Origin: Rhodalgimonas zhirmunskyi
Lineage (GTDB): Bacteria; Pseudomonadota; Alphaproteobacteria; Rhodobacterales; Rhodobacteraceae
DNA: 64,000 nucleotides
Reading direction: 5' to 3'
Assembly: GCA_030848925.1 (NCBI GenBank)
Contig: JANFFA010000001.1
Span: 124,001 to 188,000, forward strand
Part shown: piece after piece, positions 17,913 to 26,593 of the stretch
How the letters are laid out: every line of letters starts with the position of its first letter
Numbering within the stretch: the first letter of the stretch is position 1
Made by a program: the position numbers and the translations under genes
The notes under the pieces: model-generated
Seen by the model: the letters and a program-made list of their open reading frames with translations, nothing else
Told to the model about the DNA's origin: nothing
Databases searched by the model: none

Positions 17913-18668
17913 CTACCATTCGCGCCGGAATACGGCCACCTTGCGATGCGACCAGCGCGGATAGAAGGCCAGCCCGGCAGCGTGCATCGCATCGAACACG
18001 GCGCGGATGCCCGGCGCGCCGACGTTTTGCGGGTGCAGTTCGATCACGGCGGCGCGCAGCCCGTCGTATTTCAGGGCGGGCAGGATTTCGGCCTCGGCCC
18101 CTTCGATATCGCAGACAAGAACGTCTGGCTTGATCTCGCGAAAGGTGGTGTTGATGTTGCGCACCTCGATCTGTTCGACGGCAACGACGCCATCTTCGGG
18201 CCCGCCCTCGGGGTCCATCGACGAGGCAAGGAAGTTTTGCCGGATATAGAAGTCGCAGGGCGGCCCCTTGCGCGGGGCAAGAAGGGCGTTGTGAACGGTG
18301 GCGTTGGTCACACCGTTCAGGGCATGGGCGCGGTGGATATAGTCGATCAGCCGGGGATTGGCCTCGAACGCATGGATCGCCTTCACCGGTTTGTGCACGC
18401 CGATCAGCGTCGAGATATAGCCGATCCCGGCGCCCAGTTCGATCACCGTGTCGCCCTCGCGGGCGATCTTCATGATCGCGTCGGCCTCGTATCCCTCGTA
18501 GCTGTTCTTGCGCAGGGATTGGCGGATGCGGGGGCGCAAAAGGGCCTTGTCCATCGGCATCTTGATCCCGCGGGACGGGATGACCGAGGGCTTGGTCGCG
18601 GTTTCTGCGTCTTCTTGCGGTACAGGCTGATCCGTCACGGCAACTTCGGGGGAAAGAGGGGCGTTCAT
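17913..18668 (-). CDS. FkbM family SAM-dependent methyltransferase
   Basis: The 251-residue protein carries the SAM-binding motif VIELGAGIGYIS at 75-86, followed by HAFEANP and the FkbM-type DVLVCDIEGAEAEIL block (motif II/III region). FkbM enzymes O-methylate sugars or polyketides, so modification of the glycan made by the neighbouring transferases is the natural inference. GGAGAG lies six bases before the ATG at 18668, which decides the start over a TTG six bases upstream. It begins two bases after the stop of the preceding fusion gene. Confidence 0.9.
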   Translation of the reverse strand: MNAPLSPEVAVTDQPVPQEDAETATKPSVIPSRGIKMPMDKALLRPRIRQSLRKNSYEGYEADAIMKIAREGDTVIELGAGIGYISTLIGVHKPVKAIHAFEANPRLIDYIHRAHALNGVTNATVHNALLAPRKGPPCDFYIRQNFLASSMDPEGGPEDGVVAVEQIEVRNINTTFREIKPDVLVCDIEGAEAEILPALKYDGLRAAVIELHPQNVGAPGIRAVFDAMHAAGLAFYPRWSHRKVAVFRREW

Positions 18669-18670
18669 CG

Positions 18671-21058
18671 TCAACTCTCCATATCAAGGGCGAGGGCATA
18701 GGCGACGCGCTCCATGCCGTTGAGTTTGATTTTCAGGGCCTGCTCGTAAAGATCTTTGAATTCCGGCATGGCGTGCAATTCTTCGGCCTTGGCGCGGTGC
18801 CACGCGAGGCCGGCTTCGTGAATGGCGCGCAACTGTTCGTCCTGCATCAGGCGGTCGTATTCATCGCGCAGGCGCGGCAGGTTGCGCTTGATCGTGATGT
18901 CACGCGCGTCCGACCAATCCATGCGAATCCAGTAGTTGATGCCGATCGAACGGTCGACATGCAGGGCGCGGCCCCGCTGGCGCTTGATCAGGAAGGATTC
19001 CGCCGAGCGCAGCGCATAGTGGTTAAGCTGCAAAAGGTCATAACCGATGGACTTCTTGGAACTGCGCCAGCCCTTTTCCGAGGCTTCGCGCGTCATGTCC
19101 TTGCCTGAACCGTTGACCCATTTGACCTTTGATTTGAATTTGTCGTCCAGCTTGTTGGGCCGGTGGCACGAGATTTTCTCATAGGCGCCGATGTTCTTGA
19201 ACATCGTCTTGAAGCCCCAGACGGTGTGCGGCTTGGGACAGAACTTCGGCGCGCAGGTGTCAAACTGGTCGATCACGAAATCGTCCGACAGCGTCGTCAC
19301 GCCGTTATGGCCGAACAGCCGCCATGTCATGGCGACATTGGTGGCATCGGGCACCCGTTCAAAGAAATCGTCCAGCGTGCCGTTGCCACAGCGCACGTTG
19401 ATGAATTCATCCACGTCGATGTGGATGATCCAGTCGGCATTCTTGATTACCGGTTCCTTGAGCGACTGGTTCAGCGCGTATTGCTGGGGCGAATTGCCTT
19501 TCCAGTTGTCGTTGTTGCGATGCTGAAGCACGCCCATCTCTTGCAGCCGGTCGAGGATTTCACTCGTGCCGTCCGAACAATCGTTGGTGTAGATCAGGAA
19601 GTTATCCACGCCCATGGCGCGGTGATAGGCGACCCATTCGACGATATAGGGCGCCTCGTTCTTCATGCAGCCGACGATCACATTGCCGCTGCTGCCCTTG
19701 GGCAGTTTGCGCGGCGCCATCACCGTATAGGCGGCGGCAAGCTCTTCTTCGTTGACCATGCCCATGCGGTCATGCGGCGCAAAGGCCGAGCCGTGCAGGC
19801 GTTCAAGGTTCTCGCGCGCCTGCGGCGGCAGGATCGCGTTCGGCGTATCGGCACTGTCGGGTTTGGTGGGCGTTGTTTGGGATGCCACATCCGGCGCCAC
19901 CTCGGCGGCGGGCGAGGGGGTGGGCGCGCGGGTCAGCGCCTCGAGCTTGGTGGTTTCCTCGCGGGTGGCCTTGTCGATCTGCCACATGAAGCCCAGCAGG
20001 TATTGCGAGGGGCGGAAGCCGAATTTCGGGTCGGCCTCTTGCCACGTGTCCTTGGCGCGCGGCGGCTTCAACGCCGTGGCCGACAGGGCGGGCTGGGTTT
20101 TCAGAAGCTCTTTGATACCCGGGGCAAGCCCTTTGGAGATATCGGTCAGCGTGGCGGGGTCGATCGGCGGGCCATCCACCTCGATCTCGGACAGGAACTT
20201 GCGCCAAAGCGGACGCGGCAGGATGCGTTTGCGCGCGCCCAGCACCCTGAGAAACAGCGCGTTCAACTGGCGCGCGCGGGCAATCCATGCCTCGGACGGT
20301 TCCGGCGGCACGACCGAGGGCGCGGCCTTGCCGATGCTTTCGTCAATGCCGAAAGCGGCGCGGATTTCATCCGTCAGGTCGGGGGAATGGAACAGCTCGG
20401 CGTCATAGGGGCGCAGCGAAAGCGCACCTTGCCCAAACACCCCCTCCCAATGCTGCACAAGGCGCGGATAGTCGAGCCAGAAGGCGGGGGTCTGGGTTTC
20501 AAGAAACTGTCCCGCCTGCGGGTCGATCCGGTGCGCTTCCAGCAGCGCATCGTCCCACCAATCACTCGTTCCGGCGAGTTCCAGTTCAAGGTCCAGCGGA
20601 TGGGCGCGCCCTTCGAAAACCTGCCCCGCATAGTGCCGCGCAAGCAGGCGCGCGGGTTCATCAACGTGGGCCACCAGCTTGATATCGCTCGAAAAAGGCG
20701 CAAGCAGGGCGTGCAGCCGCGCAACTTCACTTTCGCGCGCCAGTGACGCGCCAAGTTGCGAGGCCGACAGGATCATCAACTCGGGTTTGGCCGCCTCGAT
20801 CTCACGCGCGAGGCCATCGGAAAGCTGTTGACGCAGGTCGGCCTGCGCCGCCGGATCAATGAACCCGCGGTTAAAGCGCAGCGGATCGACGTGGTCGGGA
20901 TCGCTCACGGCCATGTAAAGCCGGGTGTGGTTCTTGGCCCCGGGGCTGCGCGGATAGAGGATGGATTTCGGGACCAGCCCGTCGCGCTTGTCGGCAAGGG
21001 TCTGCTGGATCCGCTCGGCGCCGACCTGCTCCATCCCGATATGCAGAGCGATGCGCAT
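18671..21058 (-). CDS. Fusion: degenerate sulfotransferase-like domain plus GT2 glycosyltransferase
   Basis: This is a 795-residue two-domain protein. Residues 1 to about 290 look like the N-terminus of a family of sulfotransferases (LHIGMEQVGAERIQQTL), but the PAPS-binding loop lacks the Lys and Ser/Thr seen in the LHIGMHKTGT-type consensus. A low-complexity linker follows (about 375-440). From about 459 there is a full GT2 domain: GCMKNEAPYIVEWVAYHRAM, TNDCSDGTS, and DVDEF at 548-552. The C-terminal half resembles the other two transferases of the operon. Its ATG overlaps the preceding sulfotransferase stop by one base. The N-terminal domain may bind rather than sulfate. Confidence 0.85.
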   Translation of the reverse strand: MRIALHIGMEQVGAERIQQTLADKRDGLVPKSILYPRSPGAKNHTRLYMAVSDPDHVDPLRFNRGFIDPAAQADLRQQLSDGLAREIEAAKPELMILSASQLGASLARESEVARLHALLAPFSSDIKLVAHVDEPARLLARHYAGQVFEGRAHPLDLELELAGTSDWWDDALLEAHRIDPQAGQFLETQTPAFWLDYPRLVQHWEGVFGQGALSLRPYDAELFHSPDLTDEIRAAFGIDESIGKAAPSVVPPEPSEAWIARARQLNALFLRVLGARKRILPRPLWRKFLSEIEVDGPPIDPATLTDISKGLAPGIKELLKTQPALSATALKPPRAKDTWQEADPKFGFRPSQYLLGFMWQIDKATREETTKLEALTRAPTPSPAAEVAPDVASQTTPTKPDSADTPNAILPPQARENLERLHGSAFAPHDRMGMVNEEELAAAYTVMAPRKLPKGSSGNVIVGCMKNEAPYIVEWVAYHRAMGVDNFLIYTNDCSDGTSEILDRLQEMGVLQHRNNDNWKGNSPQQYALNQSLKEPVIKNADWIIHIDVDEFINVRCGNGTLDDFFERVPDATNVAMTWRLFGHNGVTTLSDDFVIDQFDTCAPKFCPKPHTVWGFKTMFKNIGAYEKISCHRPNKLDDKFKSKVKWVNGSGKDMTREASEKGWRSSKKSIGYDLLQLNHYALRSAESFLIKRQRGRALHVDRSIGINYWIRMDWSDARDITIKRNLPRLRDEYDRLMQDEQLRAIHEAGLAWHRAKAEELHAMPEFKDLYEQALKIKLNGMERVAYALALDMES

Positions 21059-21753
21059 CAGGCCGCTCCTTCCTTGTTTTTCTTCTTGGTCTTTTTCTGT
21101 TTCTCGCCGGATTTATCCGCGCGTTTCGCGCTCCGCTCCGGATCATTGGCGTTGAGCCGCCCCCACCAAGGCATCTCGCGGCCCAGAAAGGCGGCGATCT
21201 TGTCGCGCGCGCCCGTATCCGCGATGTCATATTCAAGGAAATCCTTGGACCCTTCGAAGATCTTGCGCAAAAACGCGTGATGCGCGGCGATCCATTTCGC
21301 CCGCTCATGCAGCGTCTGTCCATAGGATTTGGGCAGGCCCGGCACGGTCGAAGAGGGCAGCCTGTCGGTGCCAAGATCCGACCATTTCAACATGCTCATC
21401 GCCTGATCCTTGGGGTCGCGCGACGAGGCCAGAAACCGGATGCCAGGGTGAAATTCGCGCAGCGCGCTGATCACGCCGAAATCGGTCTGCGGCCAAAGGC
21501 TGTGTGGTCCGCGCAGGCCGTTGATTTCACTGAAGGCGTCAAATTCATGCAGCTCTTCGAGCGGATCGCCAGATGCGAAATAGCCGCGATACATACGCCC
21601 ACCGACAAGGCGATTGTGCAGCTCCTTGTTGGGGGTATCGTCCTTGCGGATATGATGATCGGCCACCTTGAACCCCGCCTCGCGCAGCGCCCGCGCCAGC
21701 GTGGTGGTGCCCGATTTCGGCAGGCCGAGGTTGACGACGATCAGGCGGCTCAT
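21058..21753 (-). CDS. Sulfotransferase family protein
   Basis: The 231-residue protein has an intact 5'-phosphosulfate-binding loop, LGLPKSGTTTLARAL (residues 9-23), and a later SSRDPKDQAMSML block matching the 3'-phosphate-binding Arg/Ser region. It should move sulfate from PAPS to a hydroxyl or amino group, plausibly of a sugar. The C-terminus is a Lys-rich tail (about residues 205-231) with no structure predicted. It overlaps the upstream glycosyltransferase by four bases and the downstream fusion gene by one, so all three are translationally coupled. Confidence 0.88.
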   Translation of the reverse strand: MSRLIVVNLGLPKSGTTTLARALREAGFKVADHHIRKDDTPNKELHNRLVGGRMYRGYFASGDPLEELHEFDAFSEINGLRGPHSLWPQTDFGVISALREFHPGIRFLASSRDPKDQAMSMLKWSDLGTDRLPSSTVPGLPKSYGQTLHERAKWIAAHHAFLRKIFEGSKDFLEYDIADTGARDKIAAFLGREMPWWGRLNANDPERSAKRADKSGEKQKKTKKKNKEGAA

Positions 21754-22802
21754 GCGGTCAGCTCCTTGAGCACATCGTCAAGACCCAGATCGCGCAGCAT
21801 GTCTTCCTCCTGCGGCGGCAGCGTCGAGGCGGCGCGCAATTGCTCGCGCATCTCCTGATACTCGGGCTGTGCCAGAAGGGCGTCGCGCTTTGCTTCATGC
21901 AGTGCGCAAGCTTCGTCATGCAAGGCTTTGATTTCAGGATCGGATTTAAGTTCGCTCAGCGCCTTTTCCAGCGCCGGCAGGTAGCGCTGGATCGACAGGT
22001 CTTCCCATGCGGCATCGTTGCGCTCGCGCCAATAGGTGTCATCGAAGGCGCGGTTTTCGCGGTTCACATCGCCCCGGTCGTTCTTGACCAGATAGCTGTC
22101 GAGCGAGCGCAGTGCATAGTGGTTGAGCGTGGCAAACGCCCGCGCGCCGCGCGCCGGAAAACGGCGGATGCGGCGCGGATTGGCGGCCACCAGAAACCTG
22201 TGCTGCACGTCGCGGCCAGAGGCATCGGTCCAGTGCGGGCGTTTCTTCTTGGGTAGTTTGTCACGAAAAAATGGCCGGTGCGCGCCGAAGTACTTCAGCG
22301 GAAAATCGTTGCGCATGAGGGATTTGACCTCGATCGCGGCTTCGCCCCCCCACAGATCGGGATTGTGCGAGCGGGTGAACTGCGCGATGACGGGGCGGTC
22401 CTCGAACGCGTCGACCCCGGCATTGGCAAAGAACTGAAAATTGATCGAAATCGCCTGCGGGGTGCCGCAGGCCTCGATCAGCGCGGGAATGGTGTGATCG
22501 CCGACATGGATGTTCAGGAATTCGTCCACATCCGCGATCCAGACCCAATCCGCCTCGCTCACGATGTCCTGCGTCTTGGCGTCTTTCAGCGCCTCCATCT
22601 GGTAATTGCGCCCCTCGGCGGGGTTGGGCAGGTGCTGGACCAACCCGCGCGCCGCCAGGGCATCAAGCAACCGGTCGGTGCCATCGGTGCAATCGTTGGA
22701 ATAAAACAGGTGATCGGTCACGCCGATCAAACGGTTGAAGGCGATCCACTCCAACAGGAACGGCCCCTCGTTCTTCACACAGGTCACGGCCGTGATACGC
22801 AT
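21750..22802 (-). CDS. Glycosyltransferase family 2 protein, first gene of the cluster
   Basis: The 350-residue PF13704-like GT2 protein has VKNEGPFLLEWIAFNRLIG (from residue 9), SNDCTDGTD, and the DxD motif DVDEF at 91-95. The C-terminal region has LNHYALRSLDSYLVKNDRG, parallel to the other two transferases here. It opens the operon; the gap to the divergent MoxR gene (22803-23055) should hold its promoter. A TTGACG element is readable on the minus strand near 22950, but the -10 is not convincing. Confidence 0.9.
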   Translation of the reverse strand: MRITAVTCVKNEGPFLLEWIAFNRLIGVTDHLFYSNDCTDGTDRLLDALAARGLVQHLPNPAEGRNYQMEALKDAKTQDIVSEADWVWIADVDEFLNIHVGDHTIPALIEACGTPQAISINFQFFANAGVDAFEDRPVIAQFTRSHNPDLWGGEAAIEVKSLMRNDFPLKYFGAHRPFFRDKLPKKKRPHWTDASGRDVQHRFLVAANPRRIRRFPARGARAFATLNHYALRSLDSYLVKNDRGDVNRENRAFDDTYWRERNDAAWEDLSIQRYLPALEKALSELKSDPEIKALHDEACALHEAKRDALLAQPEYQEMREQLRAASTLPPQEEDMLRDLGLDDVLKELTA

Positions 22803-23055
22803 TATCGCATCCCCGCCAATTGAACCGCGTGCGCACCTGCGCCGTGGGTGAGGTCTTTCATCTGCCCGCCTTTGCCGCCCGGTTTGCTCCGGGCTGACCT
22901 TGCCTTGATTTCGTTAAGATAAAGAATCGCATTTGCGGGCGCACACGTCAAGAAAGCCGCGCAAACGGTGCGAATGTGACTCTTTTGCGTGACAGCAGGG
23001 CGCTTGACCTCTTGCGTCCGGCGTGGCCTCTTGGGCCGCGAGGGAGGCCCCAACC

Positions 23056-23964
23056 ATGAGCGATATGCAATCCATCGACGACGTGCAAAAGATGCTGGCC
23101 GAACAAGACTATGTCTGTGGCCGCGCCTTGGCCACGGTGACCTTTCTCGCGCTGAAACTGGGTCGGCCCCTGTTTCTTGAGGGCGAGGCCGGCACCGGCA
23201 AGACCGAGATCGCCAAGGCCATCGCCGCGGGGCTGGGCCGGCGCCTGATCCGGCTGCAATGCTACGAAGGGCTCGATGCGTCGAGCGCGGTTTACGAATG
23301 GAACTTCGCCGAACAGATGATCGCCATCCGCGCCGCCGAGGCCGCCGGAGGGGCCGATGCCGACCTGCTGAAAACCGAGCTTTTCACCGAGGATTACCTG
23401 ATCGAGCGTCCCCTCCTGCAAGCCATGCGCCCGCAGGACGGCGGCGCGCCGGTGCTGCTGATCGACGAGCTTGATCGCACGGACGAACCGTTCGAGGCCT
23501 TCCTCTTGGAAGCGCTGTCGGATTTTCAGGTCACCATCCCGGAACTGGGCACCATCAAGGCGCCTGAACCGCCAATCGTCATCCTGACCTCCAACCGCAC
23601 CCGCGAAGTGCATGACGCGCTCAAGCGCCGCTGCCTTTACCACTGGGTCGATTACCCCGATTTCGAGCGTGAGATCGAAATCCTCCACGCCCGCGCGCCC
23701 GAAGCGGCCGATGCGCTCTCGAAACAGGTGGTCGCCTTCGTTCAGCGCTTGCGCACCGAAGATCTCTTCAAACGTCCCGGCGTGGCCGAAACCATCGACT
23801 GGGCGAAATGCCTGCTGGCGCTCGACGTGCTCGACCTGTCGCCCGACGTCATCGCCGACACGCTGGGCGCGATCCTGAAATACCAGGACGACATCCAGAA
23901 ACTTCAGGGCAGCGAGGCCAAGCGCATCCTCGACGAGGTCAAGGCCAGCCTGGAACCGGCCTGA
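23056..23964 (+). CDS. MoxR-family AAA+ ATPase (CoxD-like)
   Basis: The 302-residue AAA+ ATPase has Walker A GEAGTGKTE and Walker B VLLIDELDRTDE, with sensor-1 ILTSNRTRE. MoxR proteins act with VWA proteins as metal-insertion or assembly chaperones. CoxD in CO dehydrogenase clusters helps build the active site. The VWA partner follows 64 bp downstream, and the CoxSLM-like enzyme about 5.5 kb on. The start at 23056 has GGGAGG about nine bases upstream. Confidence 0.92.
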   Translation: MSDMQSIDDVQKMLAEQDYVCGRALATVTFLALKLGRPLFLEGEAGTGKTEIAKAIAAGLGRRLIRLQCYEGLDASSAVYEWNFAEQMIAIRAAEAAGGADADLLKTELFTEDYLIERPLLQAMRPQDGGAPVLLIDELDRTDEPFEAFLLEALSDFQVTIPELGTIKAPEPPIVILTSNRTREVHDALKRRCLYHWVDYPDFEREIEILHARAPEAADALSKQVVAFVQRLRTEDLFKRPGVAETIDWAKCLLALDVLDLSPDVIADTLGAILKYQDDIQKLQGSEAKRILDEVKASLEPA

Positions 23965-23966
23965 TG

Positions 23967-24022
23967 CTTCACTTGGCCCTAAATATCCTGCGGGGGTCCG
24001 GGGGGGCAAACCCCCCGGTCCG
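23967..24022 (-). repeat. Dispersed intergenic repeat, copy 3 (inverted)
   Basis: Read on the minus strand, this has a GGGGGG/CCCCCC palindrome and then GGACCCCCGCAGGATATTT, AGGGCCAAGTGAAG. It is the same composite element as the other copies, in reverse orientation. It lies between moxR and the VWA gene. Confidence 0.7.
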
Positions 24023-24028
24023 CGGCCC

Positions 24029-25285
24029 ATGGTAGAGCTCCCCGATCTCGAGCTTCCCGACGATCCCAAGCTCACCCACAACATCATTCATTTCGCCCGC
24101 GCGCTCAGGAAAGCGGGCCTGCCGATCGGCCCGGGCCGGGTGATCGACGCCATTCGCGCGGTCGAGGCGGCGGGTTTTACCGAGAAGGCCGATTTCTTCT
24201 GGGTGCTGCATGCCTGTTTCGTCGCCCGCCCCGAACATCGCCGCATCTTTGCACAGGTCTTTCGCCTCTACTGGCGCGATCCGCGCTATATGGAGCACAT
24301 GATGGCGATGATGCTGCCCGCCGTGCGCGGGGTGCAGGAGGAACGCCGTGGCGAAGCGGCGGAAAAACGCGCCGCCGAGGCGTTGCTCGACGGGGTCGAG
24401 CGCGACGCGCCCGACCTCGAACAAAGCGGCGAGGATGTGAAGATCGAGATCGACGCCTCGCGCACCATGTCCTCGGAAGAACGGCTGCGCAAACTCGATT
24501 TCGAACAGATGAGCACCGCCGAAGTGGCTGAGGCCAAGCGTATGCTGGCGCGGCTGAAACTGCCGGTGAAACCGCTGAAAACCCGTCGCGGCATGGCCTC
24601 ACCACAGGGCGCGCGGCTCGATTGGCGCCGAACCCTGCGCGCGGCGATGCGCGAAGGGGGCGAGCTGCGGCAGTTGAAGATGCAGGCGCCGCGCCCGCGC
24701 TGGCCCAACCTCGTGGTGCTGTGCGACATCTCCGGCTCGATGAGCCAGTATTCCCGCATGGTGCTGCATTTTCTGCATGCGGTGGCCAATGAAAAAGGGG
24801 CCGGCTGGGCCAAGGTGCATGCTTTCACCTTCGGCACGCGCCTGACCAACATTACCCGCCATCTTGCCACGCGCGACGTGGATCAGGCCCTGAAAGCCGC
24901 AGGTTCCGAAGCGCAGGATTGGGAGGGCGGCACCCGCATCGGCACCTCGCTCAAGGCATTCAATCAAGACTGGTCGCGCCGGGTGATGGGGCAGGGCGCG
25001 GTGGTGCTGCTGATCTCGGACGGACTTGACCGGGACGATGCCGGCATCCTCGAGCGCGAGATCGAGCGATTGCACCTGTCATCGCGCCGCCTCATCTGGC
25101 TCAACCCGCTGTTGCGCTGGGACGGCTTCGCGCCCAAGGCGGCAGGCATCCGCGCCATGCTGCCCCATGTCGACAGCTTCCGCGCGGGCCATTCCATCGC
25201 CTCGCTCGAAGACCTCGCTGCCGCCATATCCCGCACCGATGACATGGGCGAAAAGGCCCGTCTGATGGCAATGATCGACGCGTAG
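24029..25285 (+). CDS. VWA-domain protein, CoxE family
   Basis: The 418-residue protein has an N-terminal helical region, an acidic middle, and a von Willebrand A domain at the C-terminus with the MIDAS motif DISGSMS in VVLCDISGSMSQYS. The preceding block with MREGGELRQLKMQAPRPRW and the later WLNPLLRW match CoxE. CoxE proteins team with MoxR-type CoxD in maturation of molybdenum hydroxylases. The gene follows moxR at 64 bp on the same strand and is convergent with the next gene. Confidence 0.9.
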   Translation: MVELPDLELPDDPKLTHNIIHFARALRKAGLPIGPGRVIDAIRAVEAAGFTEKADFFWVLHACFVARPEHRRIFAQVFRLYWRDPRYMEHMMAMMLPAVRGVQEERRGEAAEKRAAEALLDGVERDAPDLEQSGEDVKIEIDASRTMSSEERLRKLDFEQMSTAEVAEAKRMLARLKLPVKPLKTRRGMASPQGARLDWRRTLRAAMREGGELRQLKMQAPRPRWPNLVVLCDISGSMSQYSRMVLHFLHAVANEKGAGWAKVHAFTFGTRLTNITRHLATRDVDQALKAAGSEAQDWEGGTRIGTSLKAFNQDWSRRVMGQGAVVLLISDGLDRDDAGILEREIERLHLSSRRLIWLNPLLRWDGFAPKAAGIRAMLPHVDSFRAGHSIASLEDLAAAISRTDDMGEKARLMAMIDA

Positions 25286-25291
25286 GCGCGC

Positions 25292-25337
25292 GGAAAATTT
25301 CGAATTTTCCGTCCAAAATTCTTCGCAAGAATTTTGC
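25292..25337. terminator. Two tandem hairpins between convergent genes
   Basis: GGAAAATT at 25292-25299 pairs with AATTTTCC at 25303-25310. AAAATTCTT at 25316-25324 pairs with AAGAATTTT at 25328-25336. They fill the 73-bp gap between the convergent VWA gene and the secreted-protein gene and could stop transcription from both sides. Confidence 0.6.
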
Positions 25338-25358
25338 CCTGCGTCGCGGGATGCGCCA

Positions 25359-25886
25359 TCAATCCAGCGGTGCGCAGGTGTCGGCGGACAGGCGGCGCAT
25401 CTCGAAGCCATGCTTGGCATCACCTGTGGTCAGGGTCGTCGATGTGCCTCCACAGCCGTCGAACTGCAATTTGCTCGTCAGGGTGAGCAGGAGGGTATCC
25501 TTGTCTGTCCCGGTCAGCGAAAACTGTCCGGCGTCGCATTCCAGCCCGCAGGCCATACCGGTGCCGTCGGGCCAGCAGAACCCGGTGGCCAGCAATGGCC
25601 CTTCGTGACCTTTATGACGAATGGTGAGGTTGACCACAATTTCCGGCGTGTCGGGGTAGAAAACTTTGCGGCCCTGAGCGTCGAAAAACCCTTCGCTGCG
25701 CGGAAAATGGGTGAGCCGGATCGCCGTCACAGCCTGATCGGGGCGTGCCGCGAGGTCGGCTTCGGTATAGGCCTGCCCATAGCAGTTGTTGTCCGCGCCG
25801 AAATACTGCGCGAGGGGCTTTTCCGCCCAAAGCGGCGTGGGAAGCGTCAAGACGGCAGCAAAGGTCAGGCAAAGAATACGTGTCAT
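25359..25886 (-). CDS. Secreted cysteine-containing protein of unknown function
   Basis: The 175-residue protein has a Sec signal peptide (MTRILCLTFAAVLTLPTPLW, cleavage after about residue 21). The mature part has six or more cysteines (for example in FCWPDGTGMACGLECDAG), suggesting disulfides in the periplasm, and looks beta-rich. I recognise no family. GAGG lies nine bases before the ATG. It diverges from the YeeE operon; the shared 152-bp gap contains repeated GTGAATAC motifs, so joint control is possible. Confidence 0.7.
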   Translation of the reverse strand: MTRILCLTFAAVLTLPTPLWAEKPLAQYFGADNNCYGQAYTEADLAARPDQAVTAIRLTHFPRSEGFFDAQGRKVFYPDTPEIVVNLTIRHKGHEGPLLATGFCWPDGTGMACGLECDAGQFSLTGTDKDTLLLTLTSKLQFDGCGGTSTTLTTGDAKHGFEMRRLSADTCAPLD

Positions 25887-25898
25887 GAAAGAACCTCG

Positions 25899-26016
25899 TG
25901 AATACCTTGTGAATACAATGAACGAAGGGTATGCGCGCCGGTGCGATGCTGGAAAGGTTTGATTTGAATCATTTACACACATTCGCAAAACCCGATATAT
26001 CCCGAGCCAGAATGTG
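25899..26016. promoter_or_regulatory. Repeated and inverted GTGAAT/ATTC elements before the YeeE pair
   Basis: GTGAATAC occurs twice 11 bp apart (25899-25906 and 25910-25917). CACATTC at 25978-25984 and GAATGTG at 26010-26016 form a perfect inverted repeat 25 bp apart. GAAT/ATTC half-sites are what ArsR-type sulfide sensors of the SqrR/BigR class recognise, but no strict ATTC-N8-GAAT is present here. Confidence 0.4.
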
Positions 26017-26038
26017 AAAATCAGAGAAGGATCACTTC

Positions 26039-26590
26039 ATGACACTCAATTGGAAAATTGGCGGCGTCCTTCTGGGACTCGTCTTCTTCCTGGCGGTGCT
26101 GCTGGTAAAGCCGATCGGGGTTTCGACGCAGTTCGTTATTCTTGACGGGATCATCGGAGATGCTGTCAATTCGGAACTCGTGACCAAGACGGAAGAGGGC
26201 TACACCTCGACCAATGCCTATCTGGCGAAATCGGGCGGCAAATACGCCAAGTCGGTTGCCAATCCGCTGAACTACAGCTTCGTTTTCGTCGGCGCGATGA
26301 TGCTGGGCGCGTTTCTGTCGGTCATGGCGCGCGGTGGCATCGGCAGCGATGAGCGCCGCTTGCCCGCGATCTGGTATGCCAACTACGGCGATACGCCGGC
26401 GAAGCGCTATCTCGTGGCTTTTGTCGGCGGGTTTGTCGTGCTTTACGGCGCGCGTCTGGCGGGGGGCTGCACCTCGGGGCACATGATGTCGGGCATGATG
26501 CAGACCGCGCTGTCGGGCTATATCTTTGCCGCGGGCGCGTTCCTCGCGGCCATTCCCGTGGCCATGATGATGTATCGCAAGGAGGGCTGA
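26039..26590 (+). CDS. YeeE/YedE family sulfur-compound transporter, first half
   Basis: The 183-residue membrane protein has about four helices and the diagnostic GARLAGGCTSGHMMSG, whose Cys is thought to relay thiosulfate-type sulfur in the YeeE channel. YeeE of the full-length kind imports thiosulfate. Here the channel is split over two genes separated by three bases, which must assemble together. AGAGAAGGATC precedes the ATG. Confidence 0.9.
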   Translation: MTLNWKIGGVLLGLVFFLAVLLVKPIGVSTQFVILDGIIGDAVNSELVTKTEEGYTSTNAYLAKSGGKYAKSVANPLNYSFVFVGAMMLGAFLSVMARGGIGSDERRLPAIWYANYGDTPAKRYLVAFVGGFVVLYGARLAGGCTSGHMMSGMMQTALSGYIFAAGAFLAAIPVAMMMYRKEG

Positions 26591-26593
26591 GTT

